Virus record (IMG/VR): IMGVR_UViG_3300017772_000019
Location: 1 to 43,296 of that record
From: a virus
Direction: 5' to 3' (one strand)
DNA: 43,296 bases
Part shown: positions 16,877-29,000 of the stretch, piece by piece
Numbering within the stretch: position 1 is the first letter of the stretch
How the letters are laid out: every line of letters starts with the position of its first letter
The notes under the pieces: model-generated
Database searches by the model: none
What the model saw: only the letters and a program-made list of their open reading frames with translations
Told to the model about the DNA's origin: nothing
Made by a program: the position numbers and the translations under genes

Positions 16877-19702
16877 ATGAAAAAAATAAAAATAAATAAA
16901 CTACCTAAAGGATTTAAACTTGTTGATGGTAAAGTTGTAGAAGATAAGTTAATGAGAGATGGTGGTGATCTAAGAACGGGTGATCAAGCTGATTATGGTT
17001 TGGTAACAACTCCACAAAATTATGTTGGTGACACAACATTTAATAATACATCTGATGAAAGTGTTAGGTATAGTTTATCTAGTGTTCCAAGAGATAATGC
17101 TAACATAGAAGCAGAAGGTGGAGAAACTGTATTGACAGATTTAAATGACAATGGAGATTTTGGATTATATAACATAAGGGGTCCTAGACATTCTCAAGGG
17201 GGTGTACCAATGTTTTTACCAGAGCAATCTTTTATTTATTCTGATACACCAAAATTAAAATTTACTAAAGATGAAATGAGTGAGTTTGGTATGGGAGGTG
17301 ATAAAAAAACACCAGCTAAAATATCAAACACTTTTGGTTTAAATGAATTTTATGCTGAATTAAATTCTGACTATGCTGATAATATTTCATCACGTAGTGC
17401 AGAACTTATGTTAAAAAAGAATATGGAAGATTTATCTAAATTAGCATTTATGCAAGAGTCTAAAAAAGATTTTGAAGATGGTGTACCATTAGCATCTCAT
17501 CCTTATTTAATATCTGCAGGAATAGATCCGTTAGAGTTTACTGCAAAAATGGAAAAGATTAGTGTTGAACAAGCTAGACAAAAAGCTATAGAAGCATTAT
17601 CTCCAGCTGAACAAGAGCAATTGCAATTTTTACAAATGATGATTGCACAATCTCAACAGGGTAATCAACAAGGTAATGTTGGACCTGAAGAGCAAATGGC
17701 TATGGAAGGCAATCTACCACAAGGTCAAATAGATCAAATGGATTTAAATGTTGCTAACAATGACATGATGCAAACTGCAAAATTTGGTTCTGAACTTGGT
17801 GATTTTTTAGAAAAAGCACAAAAAGGTAATGCAGAAAGAAGCACATCAACATATACTATTAATGGTCAAACTGTAGATAGAGCTACATATATAGACTATG
17901 TAATTAGAAATAATATGCATAGAAATATGGATGGTTCATTAAATGAAAAAATAAGTGATCTAACAGAAGAAGAAAGACAAATGTATGGAAAAGCTTTACA
18001 ACCTACTGTTGAAAATTATGATCCATTTAATACAGTACCATTACAAGGAGACTTGTCATTACAACCAACTGTTGAAGCATCAACTGAAAATAATGTATCA
18101 GGTGAGCAATCAGATGGTACTGTAGTAACTACTGCTAACGATAATTTTAAAAATCCATATCCAAAAGGTAGTGATAAATATAAAAAATTACAAAAGTATC
18201 ATGAGGATGGTTATACAATAACAGAGAAAGATGGTAAGATAGATATTTTTAAAGCAGGAACATCTAAGTGGGAAAAGAATACTAGTGCTAGAGGATCAGG
18301 TTCAGGAACACCAACAGATGGGAAAGGAGTGCCAATTTATTCTGAAGATATAGAAGGTCAAGGTGATGTAGTAAATGAAAGTGGAATAGGTAGATATAGA
18401 TATGGAAGTCTATCAGAAGGTTCAAGAGACAAAAAACAAAAACAAACAGGGACATCAAGTTATGGTTCTGCTGATATTGAGCTAGAAGAAAATCAACTTG
18501 ATTTTGAAGATAGATGGGGAGATGTTACAGAAACAATAGAAGGCTTTGATTATAAAGCTCAAAGGGGTACACCACAATATAAAAAGCAATGGACAGAGTT
18601 TCAAAGAAAAGCTGAAGCTAAAAGAAAAGAAGAAGCAGAAAATATGGGTATACCTTATGTTCCATATTTTAAGGAAAAAGGCTCAGATGGATTTGTACAA
18701 GGAGAAGGTTATGATGGAGCTTTTGGTTTACATACATTTAATACACCTAGACTTGATGTAGATTTTACAAAAGAAGAAAGGTATTCAATGGATCTTCCTG
18801 ATGAACCTGAAGCTGAGAAAAAGATAGAGTTAGAAACACCAGAAGGAATACCAAAAAGATGGTGGGCACAAGATGAAAATAATTTAATGACTTTAGCTTC
18901 TTTAGATGATACATTAAGAACTCCTTTTGGTGTACCTCTTGAACGTCAAAAAATTGATTATGTATTAGATGATTGGGCATCTCAAGTAGGTGCTAATAAT
19001 TCAGCATTAAAAACTGCAGGAGATGCTTTAACTGCAGCAGGTGGTCCACAGGCTTTATTAGCAAGTGATCTTTTTGGTAAAACAATGGCAAGTAATATAA
19101 AAGCTCAGACAGATGTAAATCAAAAGAATGTTAACACTATGAATAGAGTTGCAACTTTACAGCCACAGTTAGATCTTAAAGTTGATATGTTTAATAATAA
19201 AATGAATCAAGGAGTATATGATAATACTCAATTAGCATTAGAAAACTATGAGCAAAATGCTAATAAAAGAAAGATCAAAGCTAATGAGTTGTTTAATGCA
19301 GGTGCAACTAATGCAGCTAATACATATAATCTTAATCAGCTTTATGATAATTATAATATAAACCCAGATGTATATGGGGATGCTGAATTTACAGAAGATG
19401 GTAGAAAGCTTGTTAAGACTAATCAACAAGATGCATTAAATGCTTATTATGATAAAGTTGCTGACTATGAAATTAAAACAGGTAAACCTATGCCTGATAA
19501 ACTAATGGAACAACTTTATCCGGGAGCAGTAACTTCTAATGAACAACTCACTGCAGCTCAAGAAGAGTATAGAAAAAACAGAGCAGCTGGAAACACAGGT
19601 GAATATAATAGTCAAAAAACAGTAGAAGGTAAAAAAGGATTAGAAATAGGAAAAATAGCTAAGTGGGCAGTACCGTTTTATACAGGTAAGGTAGGAATAT
19701 AA
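16877..19702 (+). CDS. Virion cargo / ejection protein
   Basis: The product has 941 residues. It begins MKKIKINKLPKGFKLVDGK. At about 73-135 it has the block NIEAEGGETVLTD ... GPRHSQGGVPMFLPEQSFI, a signature I associate with large internal (cargo) proteins of crAss-like and related podoviruses. A Gln-rich helix lies at about 240-300, then FGSELGDFLEKAQKG (303-317), a degenerate copy of the GGSLxKAQ motif of the two preceding proteins. The middle (about 380-620) is low-complexity, polar and probably disordered. The C-terminal 200 residues (NALKTAG-type helices through TQLALENYEQNANKRK) are strongly helical, as in ejection proteins. The gene begins 2 nt after the previous stop, so translation is likely coupled. 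Molecular function is unknown. Confidence 0.6.
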   Translation: MKKIKINKLPKGFKLVDGKVVEDKLMRDGGDLRTGDQADYGLVTTPQNYVGDTTFNNTSDESVRYSLSSVPRDNANIEAEGGETVLTDLNDNGDFGLYNIRGPRHSQGGVPMFLPEQSFIYSDTPKLKFTKDEMSEFGMGGDKKTPAKISNTFGLNEFYAELNSDYADNISSRSAELMLKKNMEDLSKLAFMQESKKDFEDGVPLASHPYLISAGIDPLEFTAKMEKISVEQARQKAIEALSPAEQEQLQFLQMMIAQSQQGNQQGNVGPEEQMAMEGNLPQGQIDQMDLNVANNDMMQTAKFGSELGDFLEKAQKGNAERSTSTYTINGQTVDRATYIDYVIRNNMHRNMDGSLNEKISDLTEEERQMYGKALQPTVENYDPFNTVPLQGDLSLQPTVEASTENNVSGEQSDGTVVTTANDNFKNPYPKGSDKYKKLQKYHEDGYTITEKDGKIDIFKAGTSKWEKNTSARGSGSGTPTDGKGVPIYSEDIEGQGDVVNESGIGRYRYGSLSEGSRDKKQKQTGTSSYGSADIELEENQLDFEDRWGDVTETIEGFDYKAQRGTPQYKKQWTEFQRKAEAKRKEEAENMGIPYVPYFKEKGSDGFVQGEGYDGAFGLHTFNTPRLDVDFTKEERYSMDLPDEPEAEKKIELETPEGIPKRWWAQDENNLMTLASLDDTLRTPFGVPLERQKIDYVLDDWASQVGANNSALKTAGDALTAAGGPQALLASDLFGKTMASNIKAQTDVNQKNVNTMNRVATLQPQLDLKVDMFNNKMNQGVYDNTQLALENYEQNANKRKIKANELFNAGATNAANTYNLNQLYDNYNINPDVYGDAEFTEDGRKLVKTNQQDALNAYYDKVADYEIKTGKPMPDKLMEQLYPGAVTSNEQLTAAQEEYRKNRAAGNTGEYNSQKTVEGKKGLEIGKIAKWAVPFYTGKVGI

Positions 19703-19717
19703 ACTTAAAGAGTTTAT
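19699..19717 (+). other. Small hairpin overlapping the stop codon of the 941-residue gene
   Basis: ATAAACT (19699-19705) pairs perfectly with AGTTTAT (19711-19717) around a TAAAG loop. There is no following T tract, so this is at best a weak terminator or a processing/stability element at the boundary before the 1079-residue gene. Confidence 0.35.
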
Positions 19718-19726
19718 GTAATACAC

Positions 19727-19757
19727 TTTGTACACTTATTAAATTATATTAATTTTA
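19727..19757 (+). promoter_or_regulatory. Possible Bacteroidota-type promoter
   Basis: TTTG (19727-19730) is followed after 19 nt by TAATTTTA (19750-19757), close to the Bacteroidota vegetative consensus TTTG-N19-21-TAnnTTTG with one mismatch in the final G. A start site here would leave almost no leader before the ATG at 19762. In such AT-rich DNA chance matches are likely, and phage late genes may use another polymerase. Confidence 0.22.
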
Positions 19758-19761
19758 CATT

Positions 19762-22700
19762 ATGGCAACATACGTTAAAGGAGCACAGCAATATACACCA
19801 GATATTAAACCGTTTACACCGGATTATAAATTTCTGTCTGCCGTTTTGGAAACAAGACAAGATAAATATGACACAAATTTTAAAGCAACTAATGAACTCT
19901 ATAATAAAGTAGTATATGCTGATCTTTCTAGAGAAGATACAAAAGAAAGAAGAGATCAATATGCAGAACAAATAGGGCCTCATTTAGAGAAAATATCTGG
20001 AATGGATTTATCTTTAGCTCAAAATGTTAATGCTGCTAAATCTGTGTTTGCCCCATTCTTTGATGATGATCTTACAGTTAAAGATATAGTTTATACTTCA
20101 AACTATAAAGATCAAATGAAACATGCTGAAAGATTAAGAAATAGTCCTAGTGAAGATATGCATGAAAGATATTGGGATATAGGAGAACAAGGTTTAAATT
20201 ATAGAATGCAAGATTTTGTTAATGCTTCATCAGAACAAGCATTAGGCATGACAGTACCAAAGTATGTAGATGATGTAAAACTATTTAAATTAGCTACAGA
20301 AATCTTAGAGGAAATGGATCCTAATCTTAGTATGAAGATGGATAGACCAGGACCTAATGGTAATTTTATTATTACTGAAAAGAATGGTAGACTCATAACT
20401 GGAGCTGCTTTACAAACTTTAGAAGGAGCATTGTTGAATGACCCTAGAGTTCAAAGAGCATATGCAGAAAGATCTTTTGTGCAAAGCAGACAATTTGCAG
20501 ATAAAGGTATACAAGAAGGTACATTTAGTAATGTTGAACAAGGTCAACAAGCATGGGCTAGTGAAACAATAAGTAGAATTACTGAGATTAACAATAAAAG
20601 AATTGAAGAAACTGGTCAAGAGTTAACTAAATTAGAAAGTGCAAATGTTAGATGGGCAAACTATAAAAAGAAAAATGGAATTATAGAAGGGTCTGATGAT
20701 GATAATGCAATGTTAGAAAATTTATCTGCAGCAGAAGCAACACAAATAGCTTTAGATAAATTAAAAGGTATTCAAACTCAAGGTAATAATCAACCAAATA
20801 CTGTTGATGGTTCATTAAATCAAGCTTATAGTATGTTAATGAATCATAATATAATGAGTGATTTAACAGCAGCTGCACAATCATACTCTGCAAGAGATCA
20901 AGAATATTTAATAAGAGAAAGTAAATTTGCTTTAAATGATCAGCAATATCAATATGATCTAGCTAAGATGAAAGCTAATCAAATTAACCATCTTGCTAGA
21001 ATAAAATATAAGGCTGAACTTGATGAAGATTTAGCAAGAAAGAAAGGTGAGTTGATAAATGAGAATGGTGAAAATGATCCGTTGATTGAGCTTTTAAAAG
21101 GTAATAGAGTTACTAGAGGTAATAGTAATACAATAGATGTACCAGTAGATGAAGATGGAGAAGTTACTCAAAATGCTGATATGATTGAAAGAACAGCAGC
21201 ACAGTACCTAGAAAAGGATAATGCCTTAGCTGTTAATCAAGTTGATAAAATAACAAGAGCTTTAAAATTATTATATCCAACAGGAACAGATGCAACTCCA
21301 GAGCAAATGGGTACAGGTATTTATGAAATAGAAATACCAAACAGTACAGGCGGTACAGATAAGTTTACTGCAAACTCATTAGATGAAATGGCTTCTTTAT
21401 TATTAGATCCAAAAATTGAAGGTAAAGGAGAAGATCAACAAATGGTTGGGTATATAAACAGAGATGCAATTAATTCTATATATGGTTATGTATCTACAGG
21501 CTTTACTAATACAGCTGATGTTACTAGACTTAATCCAGAATTAACTTTAGGTAGTGATCAAAGAACTCAATATGATGATTTATATAATGAGATTGCCGGT
21601 CTTAATGGAACCAACACACAAGTTAATGCACTGAATACTTTTATTACTAATGTGCATGATAACTATGCAAAAGCATATGAAGCTACAAGAGGAAATGTAA
21701 TTGATGGAACAGATGCAAATTTAAAGACTCTATATAAATCAGGATTCCCTGATATTTTAGATGCTGATAAAACTATACTTACACAAGATGAATATCTTGC
21801 AAGAGTAGTAGAAGGAATTAGAAATGGAAATATTACTAATCCAGATCTAGATGGTTGGGATAGTGGTACCTCAGATCCTGGTTATCTGACGGATGAAGTC
21901 AAGACAGAAATATATAAGGGTAGAAGTGGTGAAGGACCTGTAGTTGATAAAGTTAGAAAAGTAAAAACTGGTAGAAAAGTTATAGATATGGCTGCTGTAG
22001 AAAAGGAAGCAGAAGTGATTTATAAAGCATTATATACAAATCTTAATGATGCATTATCAGGTAAGACAGGGGATTTTGAAGTAAGAGATCTTGATTCAGA
22101 AATATATGGTTATAGTGGAAATTATTCTGATGTAGTTAGTAACAATAGTTATGAAAGAAATTTTAATCCTATGGTTAAAAATGAGCTAGCTGAAAAAGAA
22201 GTTTTCCAGATGATTACACAAATGAATACATTAGATGCAGAAGGAAGACCATATGGAATGTTTGCTGGGTCAATTGATCAATTTGAATCAAGTGATGAGT
22301 TAACTAATATGAAGAATGAGATAGCAGTTAAAGCATTTAATATATGGAAGGATGATGCAGCATTATGGTTAAGTAATAAAAGACCTGCTGTTTCTACAGG
22401 TCAAAAAGCACCAGCTGCTAAAATTGTATACATGCCAGTTGTTGGTTTATCAGAAGATGGTGAGAAAAATTTTGCTGGATATAGAATTGTATTTAGTTCA
22501 GATTGGTTAGCAAGTAAAAGAGTAGGAACTAATACTGCAAACTCAAGTGAGATAGGAGCTTTAACAGGTGAAGAGATAAAATTTTTACAAGGTATTACAA
22601 ATGATGAAGATGATCCAACTACAGATTCAGGTGTATTCTTTCTCTATGAACAAGAGGTTGATCAAAATACAAAAGCAGATAAAAATACATATTATTCTTT

Positions 22701-23001
22701 TGTACAAGCTGATATTGCAAGAAAAGGTTTTGCAGATTATACTGTTGCAGATGGGCTTAATCCTACAGGTACATATAGAATTGTTCAAGAAAAAGGTGGA
22801 TACTATGTATACTCTAAAACACACACCTATCAAGAAGGAGGAACATATCTTGTTGAAGAAAATACTACACAACTAGATATGAGTGAAGGGCTTGAAGGTC
22901 TAGATAAACAAGTTGTGACTTGGCAACAAATTTTGTTTAATTTAAGAGAACAAAATAGATTAGCCAAAGAAAAAGATGTATCTGTTAACGGTAAAAAATA
23001 A
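19762..23001 (+). CDS. Virion cargo / structural protein of the RNA polymerase block
   Basis: The product has 1079 residues. The N-terminal region (1-150) reads MATYVKGAQQYTPDIKPFTP, LETRQDKYDTNFKATNELYN and DLSREDTKERRDQYAEQIGP, a pattern I recall from large proteins encoded just upstream of the virion RNA polymerase in phages of Bacteroidota. The protein is soluble and mainly alpha-helical, with a coiled-coil-prone section at about 375-440 (QQYQYDLAKMKANQINHLAR) and a more beta-rich C-terminal third. There are no cysteines, metal motifs or membrane segments to suggest an enzyme. Eleven nt separate it from the giant polymerase gene. An ejected scaffold for the polymerase is a reasonable inference; other internal structural roles cannot be excluded. 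Confidence 0.55.
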   Translation: MATYVKGAQQYTPDIKPFTPDYKFLSAVLETRQDKYDTNFKATNELYNKVVYADLSREDTKERRDQYAEQIGPHLEKISGMDLSLAQNVNAAKSVFAPFFDDDLTVKDIVYTSNYKDQMKHAERLRNSPSEDMHERYWDIGEQGLNYRMQDFVNASSEQALGMTVPKYVDDVKLFKLATEILEEMDPNLSMKMDRPGPNGNFIITEKNGRLITGAALQTLEGALLNDPRVQRAYAERSFVQSRQFADKGIQEGTFSNVEQGQQAWASETISRITEINNKRIEETGQELTKLESANVRWANYKKKNGIIEGSDDDNAMLENLSAAEATQIALDKLKGIQTQGNNQPNTVDGSLNQAYSMLMNHNIMSDLTAAAQSYSARDQEYLIRESKFALNDQQYQYDLAKMKANQINHLARIKYKAELDEDLARKKGELINENGENDPLIELLKGNRVTRGNSNTIDVPVDEDGEVTQNADMIERTAAQYLEKDNALAVNQVDKITRALKLLYPTGTDATPEQMGTGIYEIEIPNSTGGTDKFTANSLDEMASLLLDPKIEGKGEDQQMVGYINRDAINSIYGYVSTGFTNTADVTRLNPELTLGSDQRTQYDDLYNEIAGLNGTNTQVNALNTFITNVHDNYAKAYEATRGNVIDGTDANLKTLYKSGFPDILDADKTILTQDEYLARVVEGIRNGNITNPDLDGWDSGTSDPGYLTDEVKTEIYKGRSGEGPVVDKVRKVKTGRKVIDMAAVEKEAEVIYKALYTNLNDALSGKTGDFEVRDLDSEIYGYSGNYSDVVSNNSYERNFNPMVKNELAEKEVFQMITQMNTLDAEGRPYGMFAGSIDQFESSDELTNMKNEIAVKAFNIWKDDAALWLSNKRPAVSTGQKAPAAKIVYMPVVGLSEDGEKNFAGYRIVFSSDWLASKRVGTNTANSSEIGALTGEEIKFLQGITNDEDDPTTDSGVFFLYEQEVDQNTKADKNTYYSFVQADIARKGFADYTVADGLNPTGTYRIVQEKGGYYVYSKTHTYQEGGTYLVEENTTQLDMSEGLEGLDKQVVTWQQILFNLREQNRLAKEKDVSVNGKK

Positions 23002-23012
23002 AAGATTAAAAG

Positions 23013-26000
23013 ATGGAGAACCAATCTAAGAACGCCTTAAAGGAAACTGTAGATAACAACCAAAGACCTGCAATGAGTATAACACCTGCAGGTCAACCTA
23101 ACTTTATACCTATAACAGAAATGTTTGATACACCAGACACGCTTCTGGCAGATGCTCTTGCAACTGATCCTGATTCTGTGGCTAGAGTAGATTTATACAA
23201 AACTGATATACAAAAGTATGGTATTGATGCTATGGCAAGTTTGGGCGTAGCTGTTCCAAGTTTTGCAACAGATACATACAACCCTGTTGATCAACAAAAT
23301 CCTCCTGATAATACTTATTCAAAATTAAAAAGTGCATTTACATTAACTGATGTAAATGAAGATCAAAGAGTAGCTCCTGGCTTTGCTGGTATGAGACAGA
23401 GTCAATTTATGAGATATTACAAACATCCAGATTTTAGTGATTTAGGTTTTAGTCCATATGCAAATATGGAATCTTATTATAATGTTAACAGTACAGTATA
23501 CGATGATATGACTAGAATGTGGAGTCAGTATACAAGTTTAGCTGGCTCAGGATTTAGTAGTGTATACAGATCTATTGGTGATGCTTTTGATGGAGATTCA
23601 TACTGGTCAGCACCTGATTTAGAATCTGCAAGTGAGTTTGAAGATGCAATGGGCATTGGTAATTCAAGCAGAAGTGGTGGTATGGCATGGACAAACAACT
23701 TTCTATTAAACAGTGCTTATACTGTTGGTATATTAAGTTCTATTGCTGTAGAAGAATTAGCTATGGCAGGAGCAACAGTACTAACTGGAGGAGGAGCAGC
23801 ACCTGCTGCTGGAGTTAGAACCGCTGTAAATGTTGGTAGAGCAGGTAATGCATTTAAAAACTTTTTTAATGTTAGTAGATTTGCAGGTACAACTAGAGAC
23901 ATATATAGAACTTTAAGAAATACTGAACACGCTAAGAGTTTCTATGAAGCAGCTAAAACAGGAGGTAAAGTTTTAGGACAAATGTTTGCTCCTAATACAA
24001 TGTATGCTCTTAATAATTTAAAGACTGCAAAAAATGCAACTCAAAATGGTGTAAACTTAGCAAAGATGTCTAGCACTTTTGGTGGTTTTTATAGAGATGT
24101 AAGAATGGTAAATTATGCAATGGCTGAATCCAAGATGGAAGCTGGTATGGTTTATAATGATGTTATGAGAACTGGTATTGATACTTATAACAAAAATAAT
24201 CTAGAAACAAAAATTGTTGATGGCAAAGAGATAAAGGTTAATGTAAGAAAGAATGCTCAGGTTTCTCCTGAAGAGATGAAAGTTATAAGAGAGAAATCAA
24301 GCAAGGCAGGATTTTATACTCAAATGGCTAACGCACCTATTATATATGCAAGTAACTGGTTTGTATTAGGAAATGCATTAGGTGGTTTTAATAAGTCTTT
24401 AGGTAGAATGATGAATGATACCTTTAGAAAAGGATTAGGAGGAAAGATAATAAAAACAAAAGCCACAAGATCAGCAACGGGAGCACTTAACAAAAATGTT
24501 TTTGAAGCTACAGGAACAGGGTTAAAAGGATACTTAAGAGGATTAAGAGCGGCAGGTGTTAAAGGTAGTTTATCTAATGCAGCTGGTGCATCCTTAAGAT
24601 ACTTTTCTAATAATGTAGCAGAAGGTATACAAGAAGTTTCTCAAGAAGCTGTATCAGCAGCAACTAAAGGATACTTTACTGCTGTATTAAATGATCCAAT
24701 GGCTGGAGGTATTACGCTTAGAAATCAAATGATTTCATCAGGCATGGGACATCAATTATCTGGAGAAGGTTTTAGTGTATTTATGTCTGGGTTCTTAATG
24801 GGTGGTGCTATCCAAGGACCACAAAAGTTATTTTTCCAAGGGGTTCCTGCTATATATAAAGCTGGTAAGGGTAAGTTTGGTACAGAAAAAATGAAAGCTG
24901 AATATGCTGAATATAAAAAGAACAGAAAAGATTTAGTTCAAGAAGCAGTAAATGGTTGGAATAAAGCATGGAACAGTCAAGTAGATAACCCAGGTGCTAT
25001 ATTTGATGATACAAAATTTAATTATTTAATTCAGAAGCAAGTTTCAGAAGGAATGAAAACCAGTTCATATGATCAAGATATGTTTGGTTTTATTGATCAA
25101 AAAGATCTTGCTAAGTTTAGTCAGATACATACATTATTATCTCAAGGGGGTATACAACAATTTACTGAACAACTTGAAGATTATTTAAAGTTAACTGATG
25201 AAGAGTTATTACAAGCATTCCCTGGGGAAGCTAAGGATATTGCAAATGGAAAGATTAGAGGGCGTATACAAGACTTTATCAACTATGCAGAAAAAACAGA
25301 ATCAAACTACAATAATCTTAATGATAAGTTTGAAAACCCTTATGACCCATCAGCATATGAAGTAGGCACAAGAGAGTTTGCTTTAGAAGCATTAAATTAT
25401 CAAGGGTACCAGCATGCAAAGTATTTGCTTATGTATACTCAAGATAATTTTGAGAGAGCCTTAGAGAGATCAGAATCTATTTTTAGTAATTTAGAGATGG
25501 AGCCTTTATTTGAAAAAATGGCAGCTAAAGACATTTCTATTTTAACTTCTATTGATAATATAAATAGAGAGATAGCATTGCTTACACAAGAGATAATGAG
25601 CACTGTTGAGATAGATGAGAATTCTGTAAAAGTACCTAATAAAGGTGTAGGAGAAACAAATAAAAGAAAACAACAAAAGATTGAGAACTTACAAAGTATA
25701 TTAAAAGTTATTTCTGATCCAAAGAATCAAACTAAGAATGGTACATTTGATAGAAGAAAAATTACAAAGCTAAGACCAGCGTTTAAAAACTATGTAAGAT
25801 ACTTAGCATCTACAGAAGGATCTTTTTTAGAGAGAGATAAAGTAGACACTGCTTTAAAACAATTGGTTGATTATTACGCATTAAAAGGAAGAGCTCAGGT
25901 ATATGATAAAGCTGTAGAGTATTTATCTAATCCAGCAAGACTTAATGAGATAACACAAAGAACTGTTGAGTATGGTCAAAACTTGTATAAGAATATTAAA

Positions 26001-29000
26001 AGTCAAGTACAAGCATCTATTGAAAAGTATTTAGAAATTACTGAGACAAATGAAGTAATGAATCAGTTGGCTGTATTAGGTGTCTATCCTGATCCATCAG
26101 AAACAAAAGCTTTTTTGCAAACAGGTGATATATCAAATTTAAAGACTTTTTATAATGAGAATGGTAAAGTAGAACCTAAAATAGATACAATATTATATGG
26201 TCAAATTGAAAGGATTATTGAAACCTATACCAGCACTAGGGCAACTGAAGAAAAAACAGAAGCCCCAGAAAAAAAAGAAACAGAAAAGGCAGAAGAAACC
26301 AGAACAGACCAAAATGACATCCTAAAAGATTTAGGTGTAGATGTAGAATTAGAAAAAACTAATGACACACCTATGCTAAATGAATTGTTAGAAAGACAAT
26401 ATAGAAAGTATAAAGCAACAGCAGCAATAAGTGGAGAGAATGTATTACTATTTGAAGAGTGGAGAAACAGTATAGATGGTTTAAATTTTCAGAACACGTT
26501 TAATGCTTTAAAGAGAGTATGGGCATCAGGAGTTGTACTACAGGCAGATAGTGAAGGTAATCCTTATAAGACAGTTGTAACTAGAGAGAATGTTACTAAA
26601 GAAGAAGGATTCAAAGATTGGTTTAGAACAAGAGAAGTTAAAGAAAGCCCTATTGTAAAAAGAATATTAGATCAAGCAGGTTTAGTTATAACTGATATTG
26701 TTGAGTCAGAAACTGATTTAGGTAAAGAAGGTGATACTCTTAAAGGAAATAAGAATAGAAAGATATATAAAAGAGGTACACAAGCTAGTATAATTAGAAT
26801 AAAAACTAAAGACCAAGAAACTGGAGAGCTAGTAGAAATATATAAATTGGTTGACAACAATGGTAATCCAATATCAAACAAACTACTAGAACTTATAGAC
26901 TCTAAGTTTGGTGCTTTTAGTACTCCTGCAGAGGCAGTAGCAGCACTTAAAAAGATTGAAGCAACTGCACCAGATACAGCTACATTTTTATTTGATGAAG
27001 TTGAGTTACAACAAGGTGAAATATTATTTGATAAACTGGGTAATAAGTATATAGTGCTGAGTACACCTAAACAAGTTCAAGGTGGATACTTAAGAATTAT
27101 AGAAGCAAGTAAGAATACTAATAACTTACAAGAAAGAGAAAAGTCTGTAATTAAATTACAACCTGGACAATTTAAAGGAAGGTATTCATTACAAGAAATT
27201 AAAATGGATCTGCTTCCTGCAACTACAAGTAGATTAGAGATCAATGATGTTATATCTCCATATCCTTATAAGAACAGTCAAGAAAGCAGAGCATTAGCTC
27301 AACAAAGATATAATCATATTATATCACAGTTATCCCCTGTTGAACTTGCTCAACTTGAATTATACGTAATTCCAAACCCAGAAGCAGGGAAGTTAGGTAG
27401 ATACTATGCTATAGAAAGTTCTGATGGTAAAGTATATAAAGAATCTAATCCATATATACGTAGAATAAAATCCAAGTATGATATTGGAATTAGAATAGCA
27501 GATGAAAAAGTTAGAAATAAAGTTAATCAAAGCTTAAGAGAAGCAGGGTTTCAAGTATCAGAAGATGTAAATGGTATTTTTGCATACTTACCTAATGAGT
27601 CATATGTGTTTTATGATAACCAGAACAACCCAATTGACCCACGTAATATAACAAAAGAACAAGCTTTAAATACATTATATGTACCTAAAGCAATATCTAA
27701 GAATCTAACAAAAGAAGAGACACTAGAATTAGCACGTAATAATTTTGCATTAAACGCAATGTTAGTTGAAACATTAGATGGTATGAATATATCTGAGCCA
27801 ACAGCTATGTTATTACAAGCTTTTCCAAAAGATATTGGTCTTTCTATAGGTGGAGCACAAATGGCATATGGTCCAAAAGAGCTACAAGAATCAAGAAGCT
27901 TAAGTTCTTTAAACTATCAACATGCAGATACAGAAGGTAACTACTTGGTTTATGATCTTAAAAGAGATAAAGGAGGTACAGGAAGAACTATCCAATCTAA
28001 AACTAACTTAGAAGGAAAAGATGCAACAGCATTAAGAAATAAAGTTAAGACAGCACTAGAGCAGTCTGGGCAATGGGATGCTATGATTGCAGGAACAGAT
28101 AGATATTTAGCTGCTGTACTTTTACCTAACGGTCAATACGGATTAGTTAATTTAAAAACCACTAGATTTTCACAGGCAGAAGTTGAAAATTTATATACAG
28201 AACTTATTGAGAGAGCACAGCTAACTCAAAAAGAAAACCTAGATGAGAAAGGTGAAGCAAAAAATGAAGCATATAATATAGAATACAATGATGATTTGGC
28301 CAATGGTTTATTCATAAGTACTAAACCAGGTTTCAGTGTAGCTTTACAAGTAACTCCATGGGGTAAAATACAAATGGATGTTTTTGATAAGAATAGTAAG
28401 AAGCAAGTAGGTGAGACTATAACTATTAATCAAAAGATTATAAATGACAAGAAGATGTCTTCTGTTAAAAAAATTCAAACTTTAATTAACAATTTTAATG
28501 AAGACACAGAAATTAATCTTGCTGGAATAAATGTTACAGTAAACAATTTAAGAAGATCATTTGCTGATACAGCATCAGTTGAAGAAGTTATAAATAATTC
28601 TGAAACTAATGTATTACCAAGTGTTATAGAAAATCAGTCTTTAAGAGTTACAGGAACATCTGCAGACATTCAAGCTTCAAGAGATGCTGCTGCAACAGTT
28701 AATGATAATAAAACTAATGATGTAAAACCTAATGCTCAATATACAATTGCTGAAGAAGCAGCAGAAAGTATACTTGATTTATCTGATGCAGAGTTTGATG
28801 CACAACTGGAAGAAGAGTTTGCAAACTTTAAAAAAGAATTCTTAGGTCACATAGTAAACAAAATAGTAAGAGGTGAAGAGTTATCAGCACGTGAACAACA
28901 AGCATATAAGTTTTTAGAAAGTAAAATCAATATGTTAGTTGCAAAAGAAGGTGGTGCAGGATCTGTAACTATTAACAATGATGTAAAAGCTGATATAGAA

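Noticed and set aside
22601-22876. 91-residue plus-strand frame inside the 1079-residue gene
   Set aside because: It is an alternate-frame shadow with low-complexity Ile/Lys/Gln composition and nothing protein-like.
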